From contig NZ_AZUP01000001.1 of assembly GCF_000527135.1 (NCBI RefSeq), forward strand, positions 496,001 to 560,000: a DNA stretch of 64,000 nucleotides, in the 5' to 3' direction. The notes beneath the pieces are model-generated. The model ran no database searches and was not told the DNA's origin. It saw only the letters and a list, made by a program, of their open reading frames with translations. This DNA comes from Methyloversatilis discipulorum (GTDB lineage Bacteria; Pseudomonadota; Gammaproteobacteria; Burkholderiales; Rhodocyclaceae). Each line of letters opens with the position of its first letter. Positions within the stretch are counted from its first letter, which is position 1. Of this stretch, positions 44,840 to 51,956 are shown one piece after another. The translations under genes and the position numbers were made by a program.

Positions 44840-46342
44840 ATGAGGCGTGTCCGGGCCTTGGCCAGCCATTTCGTCGGTGAAGCGCATTCCCTGAAAAGAC
44901 TGCAGCTGCGTTACGCCGCGTTCTATCTCGGCCTGCTGCTGTTTTCCGGCGCAATGGGCTGGGGCGGACTGCAGCTGTGGCAGGACGCCGCCGGCGAACG
45001 CGACCGGCTGGCCGGAATGAGCGCGGAGGTACTGGAGATGCGCGGCAGCCTCTACCGTCAGATCAAGGAGGTGTTCGACCACGCCTTTCTCGGCGATGTC
45101 GGCGCGGCGGTTGAGTTCGCGCATTACGCCGACGACATCGATCGCCACTTCGATCTCGTCTATCGGCAGGTGCGACAGCCTGAAGAACGGACAGTCGTCG
45201 ACGCGCTGCGTCTGGCTTACGAGGGCGTGCGCGGTTACGGCGAAGTGCTGCTGCGCGCGTCGCCCGACGCGGCGCGTGCCGAGAGCAGCTGGCTCGACCT
45301 GCAGCTGGAGCGTGGCGCCTTCCACGATTTCGAACAGCGGCTTGGCGAGTTCGAAAGCCAGCTGCAGCAACAGCGTCGCGCGGTCGATCGCCGGCTCGGC
45401 GTGCTGCAGGCGGTGGTGCCCTGGCTGCTCGCCTTGCCGCTGCTGCTGGCCACCGTCATCTTCATCGTGTTCCGGCGCTATCTGCGCAGCGCCGTGGCCG
45501 AGCCGCTTGCCGCCATCATGGAGGCCACCCGCAACATCAGTCGCGGGCAGCTGCAGCACCGGGTGCCGGAGCGCGGTGCGGCCGAACTGGTCAGGCTGTC
45601 GCACGCGATCAATTCGATGGCGGCCGATCTGGCGGCCAGCCGCGAAGCGCTGCTGTGTGCCGAGAAGCAGGCCACGCTTGGCGCGCTGGTGCCGGTGGTG
45701 GCGCACAACATCCGCAATCCGCTGGCCAGCATACGGGCCACCGCGCAGGTGATCGACGACGCGGCGCTGCCGGCCGACGTAAGGGAAGGGCTGGCAGGCA
45801 TCATTGCCGCCGCCGACCGCCTGGATGGGTGGACCTATTCACTGCTGTCCTACCTGCATCCGTTGCAGCCGCAGCGCGTGCCGCTGCAGGTGACGGCGCT
45901 GTTCGACACCGTCGCCCAGCTGGCGCGCGACCGCATGGAGGCACGGGAAATCCGGCTGCGGCGCATCGGCTGGGGCGAGGGCGGCATGGTCGAGCTGGAT
46001 GCCCAGCTGATGGAACAGGCGCTGCTCGGCCTGCTGATCAATGCCATCGAGGCGTCGTCGCCGGGTGGCGAAATCGTGCTGCGGCACGCCAGCGTTGGCG
46101 GCCAGGTGTCGCTGTCGGTACGCGACCACGGCAGCGGCATGAACGGCAGTCCGGCGTTGCGCGGGCTGCGGCCGGTTGCCACCACCAAGCTGCAGGGCAG
46201 CGGCCTGGGCATTCCGTTCGCCGCCAAGGTGTGCGACGTGCATGGCGGCCGGCTCGAATTCATCCATCACGACCCCGGCACCGAAGCGGTCATGGTGCTG
46301 CCATCGAAGGAAGCGCATGTTGTCGAACCCTGGAACGATTGA
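44840..46342 (+). CDS. Sensor histidine kinase paired with the sigma-54 regulator
   Basis: 500 aa. TM1 at about 25-47 and TM2 at 189-211 enclose a mainly helical periplasmic region of about 140 residues (four-helix-type sensor by look; no Cache/PAS seen). HAMP spans about 212-265. The H-box is VVAHNIRNPLASIRA with phospho-acceptor His289; ATPase motifs are GLLINAIEASS, DHGSGMN and GSGLGIPFA. The HNIRNPL form is typical of kinases paired with NtrC-class regulators. Its end overlaps the regulator start by 26 bp. The ATG at 44840 has no ribosome site and lies next to a sigma-54 promoter, so leader and start deserve checking. Confidence 0.85.
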   Translation: MRRVRALASHFVGEAHSLKRLQLRYAAFYLGLLLFSGAMGWGGLQLWQDAAGERDRLAGMSAEVLEMRGSLYRQIKEVFDHAFLGDVGAAVEFAHYADDIDRHFDLVYRQVRQPEERTVVDALRLAYEGVRGYGEVLLRASPDAARAESSWLDLQLERGAFHDFEQRLGEFESQLQQQRRAVDRRLGVLQAVVPWLLALPLLLATVIFIVFRRYLRSAVAEPLAAIMEATRNISRGQLQHRVPERGAAELVRLSHAINSMAADLAASREALLCAEKQATLGALVPVVAHNIRNPLASIRATAQVIDDAALPADVREGLAGIIAAADRLDGWTYSLLSYLHPLQPQRVPLQVTALFDTVAQLARDRMEAREIRLRRIGWGEGGMVELDAQLMEQALLGLLINAIEASSPGGEIVLRHASVGGQVSLSVRDHGSGMNGSPALRGLRPVATTKLQGSGLGIPFAAKVCDVHGGRLEFIHHDPGTEAVMVLPSKEAHVVEPWND

Positions 46343-47768
46343 CGTCGACGAAACCTTGCCGCCGGCGCCGCCCAGCGCGGCGCGCCTGCTGCTGGTCGAG
46401 GACGAGGCGCTGTTTGCGCGCGCGGTGACGCGCCGGCTCGGCAGCGCCGGCTACGCCTGCCAGCACGCGACGACGCTGCTGCAGGCGCGCGAGGCGCTGG
46501 GCGGCTTTGCGCCCGACGTGGTACTGCTCGACCTGCGTCTGCCGGACGGCCACGGCCTCGACCTGCTGGCCGAACTGAATGCCGACAATCGTGCTGCGCC
46601 GGTGGTCGTGCTGACCGCCTACGGCGAAGTCGAGGACGCGGTCAGGGCGATGAAGCTGGGGGCGGCCGACTATCTGAAGAAGCCGGTCGATCTGGAAGAG
46701 CTGCAACTGGTGGTCGAGCGCGTGCTGCGCACCGCCGGCCTGCGGCAGAAGGTGGATTACTCGCGCAGCCGCGAAAGCCATCACAGCCAGGTCAGCGAGA
46801 ACGCGCTGCTGCTCGGCGACAGCCCGGCCATGCGGGCGGCGCGCGAACAGGTGGTGGCGCTGGCCGGCCTGACCGGCAGCAGCTTCGCACCGCCGCCCAC
46901 CGTGCTCATCGTCGGCGAAACCGGTACCGGCAAGGACGTCGCGGCGCGCCTGCTGCATCGCGCCGGGCCGCTGCAGGACCGTCCCTTCGTGCAGATCGAC
47001 TGCGCCTCGCTGCCGCGCGAACTGATCGAAGCCGAATTGTTCGGCCACGAGAAGGGCGCCTACACCGGTGCCCAGGGCGCGCGCGCCGGTCTGCTCGAAG
47101 CGGCCGAGGGCGGCACCGCCTTCCTCGACGAGATCGGCGAACTGCCGCTGGACATGCAGGCCAAGCTGCTCAACGTGATCGAGCGACGCGTCGTGCGGCG
47201 CGTTGGTTCGGTGCGCGAGCGGCCGATTGCCGCGCGCTTCGTCGCCGGCACCAACCGCGACCTGCCGGCGATGATCGCCGCCGGGCAGTTCCGCGCCGAC
47301 CTCTACTACCGGCTCAACGTGGTTACGCTGACCATGCCGCCGCTGCGCGAGCGCGGCAACGACGTGACGCTGCTGGCCCGTCACTTCGCCGCACAGACGG
47401 CGCGCCGCTACGCGCTCGACCAGCCTGGCTTCGACCCGGTCGCGCTGGCGGCGCTGCAGCGCTACCACTGGCCGGGCAATGTGCGCGAACTGAAGCACCT
47501 GATCGAGCGTGCTGTGCTGCTGTGCCAGGGACGGGATATCGGCGCGGCCGACCTCGGCCTGCCGTCGGTCGGCGCCGCCGGCGCCGAGGCCGCCGCGGTG
47601 CCCTTCGCGTCGATGACGCTGGACGAGGCAGAGCGCTGGCTGATCGAACGCACGCTCGACCGCGTGCGCGGCAATGTGTCGGAGGCCGCGCGTCGGCTCG
47701 GCGTGAGCCGGATGACCTTGCGCTATCGCATCGAAAAACACGGCTTGCGCGGCGCGGTCGAGGACTGA
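46317..47768 (+). CDS. sigma-54-dependent response regulator (NtrC class)
   Basis: 483 aa. Receiver domain (about 23-140) with acidic pocket LLVEDE, phospho-acceptor Asp72 (LLDLRLPD) and Lys near 121. The AAA+ domain has Walker A GETGTGKD (200-207), the sigma-54 contact loop GAYTGA (247-252, a known variant of GAFTGA), and Walker B FLDEIGEL. The C-terminal Fis-type HTH reads NVSEAARRLGVSRMTLRYRI. It should activate -24/-12 promoters when phosphorylated by the kinase. The start overlaps the kinase gene by 26 bp. Nearby -24/-12 sites with a shared upstream element are the likely targets. Confidence 0.93.
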   Translation: MLSNPGTIDVDETLPPAPPSAARLLLVEDEALFARAVTRRLGSAGYACQHATTLLQAREALGGFAPDVVLLDLRLPDGHGLDLLAELNADNRAAPVVVLTAYGEVEDAVRAMKLGAADYLKKPVDLEELQLVVERVLRTAGLRQKVDYSRSRESHHSQVSENALLLGDSPAMRAAREQVVALAGLTGSSFAPPPTVLIVGETGTGKDVAARLLHRAGPLQDRPFVQIDCASLPRELIEAELFGHEKGAYTGAQGARAGLLEAAEGGTAFLDEIGELPLDMQAKLLNVIERRVVRRVGSVRERPIAARFVAGTNRDLPAMIAAGQFRADLYYRLNVVTLTMPPLRERGNDVTLLARHFAAQTARRYALDQPGFDPVALAALQRYHWPGNVRELKHLIERAVLLCQGRDIGAADLGLPSVGAAGAEAAAVPFASMTLDEAERWLIERTLDRVRGNVSEAARRLGVSRMTLRYRIEKHGLRGAVED

Positions 47769-47797
47769 ACGGCGCCGGCCGCAGGCCCGGAAATGAA

Positions 47798-47823
47798 AAG
47801 GGCTCCGCCCTGGCGGAGCCCTT
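47798..47823. terminator. Hairpin terminator between regulator and PEP-CTERM gene
   Basis: AAGGGCTCCGCC, loop C-T, GGCGGAGCCCTT: strong stem with short A and T tracts, serving the two converging genes. Confidence 0.8.
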
Positions 47824-47841
47824 CGTTACGCGACGGCGCGA

Positions 47842-48852
47842 TCAGCCGTGCATCTTCTTCCGCGCCTGCAGGCCGATCAGGCCGAGACCGGCAGCCAGCA
47901 TGGCCCAGGTCTGCGGTTCCGGCACCGGCGGCGTGTTGGGCATTTCGGTGAAGCCGGTGACGTCCCAGCCGATGTCGTCGAGGATGGCGTAGTCCAGTTC
48001 CGTCATATGGCGTCGCTCGCCCATGGACAGCCCCCAGGCCAGCAGCGCCAGTTGCATGCTGCCGTCGTCCAGCTCGCCCTGGATATTCGCCTGGAGGCGG
48101 GTGCTGGCGGAGAAGACCTCCTCCAGCGGCACCGCTTGCAGAATGCCGCGACTGTTGCGCACGTCGTATTCGGCCTTTGCCTTTGCGCCGTTGAAGTTGC
48201 CGACGCCATTGATCAGCGACAGCCAGCCGGTGTCGATGCCGTCGTCGGCGGCGCCCAGGATGCTGACCAGCCCTTTCAGCGTCACCGTGTAGAGATCCCA
48301 TTGCCCGGCGAAGGATTCGGTCGTGCTGACGTCGGTGTCGGCGTACCAGCTGACATTGCTGCTGTAGTTCAGCGTGCCGCCCCAGGTACCGGATTCGCTG
48401 TCCGGCCAGCCCGTCTGACCGCGCGAGAAGGCGGCGTTGCCATAGCCCATGTCGGTGGTCGTCGGCGTGAGGCCCATGCCACCTGATACGGCCGATACGG
48501 GAATCTTCTCTTCATAGTTCAGACCGCCATTGCTGTTGCTGCCGACGTAGATGCGGAGCTCCTTCGCGGCGATGTTGGCGTTCGTGACCTGCTGTCCGAC
48601 GTTCGAGCTACCGAGGGGGCCCAGATTAAGTACGACGCCATTGCCACCCGGGGTCGAGGAGATGGCTGTCAGGTCGTCGAACACCCGTGTCTCGAAGGCC
48701 TGTGCGGCCTGCTCCAGCGTCGCCCTGCGGTCGGCGGTGAAGAAGCCGCTGCTGTCGTAGCTGTAATCGAACACGATGTTCACGTAGGCGTGGGCGCTGC
48801 CGAAGGTCGATCCTAATGCGAGCGCAAGTGCCAGTCTGCGGAAGTTGTTCAA
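47842..48852 (-). CDS. PEP-CTERM matrixin-like protein, zinc motif lost (pseudo-protease 1)
   Basis: 336 aa from a TTG at 48852: AGGAGG lies exactly 7 bases upstream, and no ATG is placed as well. Signal peptide about 1-22. The fold resembles the NF038122-type PEP-CTERM metalloproteases: N-terminal FDYSYDSSG-type strand, late MGERRHMTELDYAILDDIGW. Where active members have HExxHxxG, this one has KGLVSILG (193-200), so no zinc site remains. The sorting signal VPEPQTWAMLAAGLGLIGLQ plus ARKKMHG ends the protein. It is paralogous to the gene at 55281. A sigma-54 promoter (48930) and element B (49032-49070) lie upstream. Likely a surface-anchored binding or structural protein (inference). Confidence 0.8.
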   Translation of the reverse strand: MNNFRRLALALALGSTFGSAHAYVNIVFDYSYDSSGFFTADRRATLEQAAQAFETRVFDDLTAISSTPGGNGVVLNLGPLGSSNVGQQVTNANIAAKELRIYVGSNSNGGLNYEEKIPVSAVSGGMGLTPTTTDMGYGNAAFSRGQTGWPDSESGTWGGTLNYSSNVSWYADTDVSTTESFAGQWDLYTVTLKGLVSILGAADDGIDTGWLSLINGVGNFNGAKAKAEYDVRNSRGILQAVPLEEVFSASTRLQANIQGELDDGSMQLALLAWGLSMGERRHMTELDYAILDDIGWDVTGFTEMPNTPPVPEPQTWAMLAAGLGLIGLQARKKMHG

Positions 48853-48929
48853 GGTCTGTCCTCCTGTTTGTTGGATACGTGTGCCGCGCAAGGGGTGGCT
48901 GCGCGCAGTCATGACTTCATGCGGCACAA

Positions 48930-48945
48930 CGCAAATTCCGTTCCT
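48930..48945 (-). promoter_or_regulatory. sigma-54 promoter of pseudo-protease 1
   Basis: On the minus strand AGGAACGGAATTTGCG: GG-N10-GC exact, with TTGC and one mismatch in GGCACG. The predicted start is near 48919, 67 bases before the TTG start. Confidence 0.68.
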
Positions 48946-49031
48946 TCCGCGGGAGCGAATCACCGTTGCGCTGTGCGACGCGGCCCGGCGCGCAGTGGCC
49001 GAATGCTCCGTGCGTATGGAGCCTTGCCGGC

Positions 49032-49070
49032 GGTGGTTGATGTCATGCAGGGTGGTCGATCACAACCACC
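49032..49070. promoter_or_regulatory. Candidate enhancer site B (tandem GGTGGTYG)
   Basis: GGTGGTTG at 49032 and GGTGGTCG at 49051, 19 bases apart, plus ACCACC at 49065-49070 that forms an inverted repeat with the second copy (GGTGGT-N8-ACCACC). It is 20/27 identical to site C. It lies about 90-130 bp upstream of the -24 element at 48945. Confidence 0.58.
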
Positions 49071-49089
49071 TCTGCTGACCGTCGTGTAC

Positions 49090-49881
49090 TCAGCGCCGGT
49101 GTTGTCGCGCGCTGGCGATCAGCAGTGGCAGGGCGCCCAGCCAGAGCAGTGCGGGCGCCGGTTCGGGCACCGGGCTGGCACTCCAGAGGGCGCTCTGGCC
49201 GGCGGTCGCCATCGTGCTGTCCAGCCATGCGCGGTAGGCGCCGGGCTGCACGAAATAGGAAAGCTGCCCGTCGCTGGCGGAGGCGATGCCGATCAGCAGG
49301 CCGCTGCTGTCGTCGGCCTGGCCGGCGAACAGCGAACCGCCGCTGTCGCCGCCCTGCAGCAGCACGTTGCCGTTGGAGGCGGGGCCGACTGCGATATACC
49401 AGACGGTCAATTGCGCACCGTCGTCGTCGACAGCAGTTTCGAAGGCATCGACCAGCGTGGTGTAGGCAAGGCTGTTCTGTCCGCTGCGCGCCGCAACCAC
49501 CGCCGTCGCCTCGGCACCGGCCGGTGCGGCGGCGAAGTCGATCACGGTCGCGTTGAGGGTCGGGAAGAGCGGGGCGTCGAGCGGTGTGTCGAGGTGGAGC
49601 AGGGCGATGTCATGGCTCGGGAAGGCGGCGCCGGGCGCGACGTAGGCGGCGTCGATGGTGGCGCTGCCGTAGGCTGACTGGAAGGTGGTGCCGCTGTGCG
49701 CGACATGGGCCGCGGTCAGCACCCAGTTCGGCGCGATCAGGATGCCGTCCAGGCCGTTGCTGCCGACCGTGCCAAGGTGGCTGAAGGCGTTCGTAGGGCT
49801 GCCGCCGTTGAGGGCGTACGAAGGCGCCGCCAGCAACAGGGCGGCGGAGAGAGCGAGCGCATGCAGCAGGGATCGGTACAT
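49090..49881 (-). CDS. Trypsin-like serine protease with PEP-CTERM anchor
   Basis: 263 aa. Signal peptide about 1-23. The S1 triad is complete: His59 (LTAAHV), Asp91 (SHDIALLHL), Ser179 (QGGDSGGSLF). The C-terminus PVPEPAPALLWLGALPLLIA then SARQHRR is a PEP-CTERM sorting signal, so the enzyme is probably exported and processed by an exosortase. GAGGCC precedes the ATG at 49881. It sits between the pseudo-protease and the two paralogs on the same strand; no sigma-54 site was found directly before it. It may process neighbouring surface proteins (inference). Confidence 0.85.
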   Translation of the reverse strand: MYRSLLHALALSAALLLAAPSYALNGGSPTNAFSHLGTVGSNGLDGILIAPNWVLTAAHVAHSGTTFQSAYGSATIDAAYVAPGAAFPSHDIALLHLDTPLDAPLFPTLNATVIDFAAAPAGAEATAVVAARSGQNSLAYTTLVDAFETAVDDDGAQLTVWYIAVGPASNGNVLLQGGDSGGSLFAGQADDSSGLLIGIASASDGQLSYFVQPGAYRAWLDSTMATAGQSALWSASPVPEPAPALLWLGALPLLIASARQHRR

Positions 49882-49924
49882 CGTGGCCTCGGGTTGAGTG
49901 TGCGAAGGGCGTGTGGCTGCAAAG

Positions 49925-49963
49925 CAAAAAACCGGCCGCCGCCGCGGCGGGCGCGGCGACCGG
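49925..49963 (-). terminator. Rho-independent terminator after the paralog pair
   Basis: On the minus strand CCGGTCGCCGC pairs with GCGGCGGCGGCCGG and is followed by TTTTTT. It ends the 51660-49973 unit and separates it from the trypsin-like gene. Confidence 0.8.
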
Positions 49964-49972
49964 ACGTTGCGC

Positions 49973-50794
49973 TCAGCGCATGCGACGGCGTGCAGCGAAG
50001 CCGAGGACGCCGAGGCCGGCCAGGAACATTGCGTACTCGGACGGCTCCGGCACCGGCGCCAGTGCCGACGCCGCGAGGCGGGCGCTGGCATAGGTCGGCA
50101 CATAGCCCGACACTAAGATCGAGTACTCAGTCTGGTCTTCCTCGCCGCCTTCCAGCAGGCGGATGGCTTCTTCGCCCGTCGTCCAGCCGTTGGCGCCGGT
50201 GATCTTGACCCAGTACCAGGCCGAGGTGCCCGGGCTGCTGCCATCCGGGTCGTCCACGTTTACGTCGGTCTCGAAGCGCACCCAGTCGGCGTCGTAGGTA
50301 CCGATGCCGGGCTCGTTCATGCCTTCGGCCGAGCGGCCGATCGAGCGCGCGTATTCGTCTGTGACCGGCCCGGTGATATCGACCTTGGAATAGCCGCCCT
50401 GCACGCTCGTCGCGCTGGCAAAGCCGCTGCGGAAGGCGTCGTTCACTTCGAAGCTGAAGCCAGTCGAATCCCACACGCTGGCATTCATGTCCAGCCGCAT
50501 GCCGAAGATGTAGGTGCCGGCGCCGTCGCCGTACACACGGTCGGACAGGCTGCCGACCGTCGTGGTGCCGGCGGTCAGCGTGCGCGTGGTGCTGGTGAGC
50601 AGACTGAAGCCGGAGGTCGCGGTGGACACCGAGCCAGCACCGCAGGCGACGCTGGTCGAGTTGCCGGTGCCGCTGTCGCCGCACACCTGCATGATGGTGC
50701 CGGTCGATGGCAGCGACACGAAGGCGGCGTGCGAGGGGGCGGCGACGCCGGCCAGGGCGAGTGCGCCGGCGGCGCAGATCAGGCGATGTTTCAT
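49973..50794 (-). CDS. PEP-CTERM protein of unknown family (paralog 1)
   Basis: 273 aa. Signal peptide about 1-23 (APSHA). The middle has no known domain. The C-terminus APVPEPSEYAMFLAGLGVLG then FAARRRMR is a sorting signal. It aligns along most of its length with the protein upstream at 50905-51660: shared DRVY/DRVW, TYIF/TYVF, FEVNDAFRSGF/FEVDDIFRYGF, GMNE/GLNE and a SAWYWVKITG/TAWYYVRTTA region followed by EAIRL/NAIRL, and SGYVPT/SGFVPT. AAGGAG precedes the ATG. It begins 110 bp after the other paralog and should be co-transcribed with it. Cysteines at about 37 and 51 may form a disulfide. Confidence 0.78.
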   Translation of the reverse strand: MKHRLICAAGALALAGVAAPSHAAFVSLPSTGTIMQVCGDSGTGNSTSVACGAGSVSTATSGFSLLTSTTRTLTAGTTTVGSLSDRVYGDGAGTYIFGMRLDMNASVWDSTGFSFEVNDAFRSGFASATSVQGGYSKVDITGPVTDEYARSIGRSAEGMNEPGIGTYDADWVRFETDVNVDDPDGSSPGTSAWYWVKITGANGWTTGEEAIRLLEGGEEDQTEYSILVSGYVPTYASARLAASALAPVPEPSEYAMFLAGLGVLGFAARRRMR

Positions 50795-50904
50795 GGTGCT
50801 CTCCTTGAGTGGACAGGCTGTTGAAACGGGAACCGGATGGCCCCGATACGCTGATTTCTGTTGCGATGGAGGCCGACGGCAATGCCGCCGGCTGCGATCT
50901 GCGC

Positions 50905-51660
50905 TCAGTGGGTCGGCACGAAGCCGCTGAACCACAGCGAGGTCTGCTCCTGACCCTCGCTTTCGCCGGCGTTCCACAGCCGGATCGCGTTGGCGTTCAG
51001 CTGGTAGCCGCTGGCGGTGGTGCGGACGTAGTACCAGGCGGTGCGCACCTTGCCGGGCGAGCCGGTGTCGAGGGTTTCGTCCTCGTCCTCGCCGCCGGCG
51101 ACCTCTTCCTCATCGTCGTCGTCATCGCCGCCGCCTTCTTCCGGGATCTGGACGAAGAGCGGCGAGAAGAAGTCGACCACGCCGAGGTCGAAGGTCTTTT
51201 CGCCTTCGTTCAGGCCGACGCTGGTGCGGCCGACCTGGTCGATCGCCTGGTCACTGACCCGCGCATTGCGCCAGCCGGCCGCCAGCGAGGCGCTGCCGGA
51301 GAAGCCGTAGCGGAAGATGTCATCGACTTCGAACGGGTAGCCGGTGCCCCAGTCGCTGTCGTTCAGGATGACGCGGGTGGCGAACACGTAGGTGTTGGAA
51401 AAGGGCTTCTTCCACACCCGGTCGAGCACCTTGCCCACCGTCACCGCGTTCACGACGATGTTGGTGCGCCGAGCGTTCAGCAGCAGATAGCCGCCGGGGT
51501 TGGAGCCGGGCCATGCGCTGGTGCGGCAGGTGGGCGTCGGGTTGCACGAGGTCATGACCAGTGCGCCGGACATGTTCAGCGTGACGAAATCGGCCATCGC
51601 CGGTGCGGACAGCGCACCGCAGGCGACCAGCAGTGCACCGGACAGCAAGGTTCTTCGCAT
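50905..51660 (-). CDS. Exported protein of unknown family (paralog 2, no anchor, acidic tract)
   Basis: 251 aa. Signal peptide about 1-23 (APAMA). Same family as paralog 1, but it stops at SGFVPTH, exactly where paralog 1 goes on into its PEP-CTERM signal. A very acidic tract (about 174-196, almost all Asp/Glu/Gly) is inserted where paralog 1 has VNVDDPDGSSPG; it may bind calcium. AGGAGG lies 7 bases before the ATG. Probably a soluble, secreted counterpart of the anchored paralog (inference). No database family comes to mind. Confidence 0.75.
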   Translation of the reverse strand: MRRTLLSGALLVACGALSAPAMADFVTLNMSGALVMTSCNPTPTCRTSAWPGSNPGGYLLLNARRTNIVVNAVTVGKVLDRVWKKPFSNTYVFATRVILNDSDWGTGYPFEVDDIFRYGFSGSASLAAGWRNARVSDQAIDQVGRTSVGLNEGEKTFDLGVVDFFSPLFVQIPEEGGGDDDDDEEEVAGGEDEDETLDTGSPGKVRTAWYYVRTTASGYQLNANAIRLWNAGESEGQEQTSLWFSGFVPTH

Positions 51661-51816
51661 CGTTATTCCTCCTGACGAGACATGGGCCGGCGGCGCGGTC
51701 TGCCCGCCGGATCGGTGTCCGCTGCCTGCCGGAACCGCGACCGGCTCCGCCCTTCCCGTTGGCATGGACTTATGCAGACTAGGAGGTGAAACGCGATTCC
51801 TTCAGGGATATATGCC

Positions 51817-51830
51817 CCCAAGTGCTTGGG
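51817..51830. promoter_or_regulatory. Palindrome upstream of the paralog pair
   Basis: CCCAAGTGCTTGGG: perfect 6-bp arms around TG, in the 296-bp gap before paralog 2, beside an AT-rich stretch (51836-51885) that could be a promoter. Possible operator; no family assigned. Confidence 0.35.
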
Positions 51831-51956
51831 ATGTTTTCACTTTGAAAAATATTGCAAAACAATGACTTGTATATGATCTTGTACGGGCGTGCAAAGCCCT
51901 CCCCGGTATGCAGGGATGCTGCCCGTGTGACCTCGTCACGCGCGAAAGGAGTGGCC

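Noticed and set aside
44840..47768. Assigning the kinase/regulator pair as PrsK/PrsR
   Set aside because: The kinase has no GAF domain and is shorter than PrsK; the pair is better called an island-specific NtrC-class system.
51890..51905. Possible sigma-54 promoter before the paralog pair (GG-N10-GC with TTGCA on the minus strand)
   Set aside because: The -24 half (GGGGAG) is poor and the leader would be over 200 bases; not strong enough to list.
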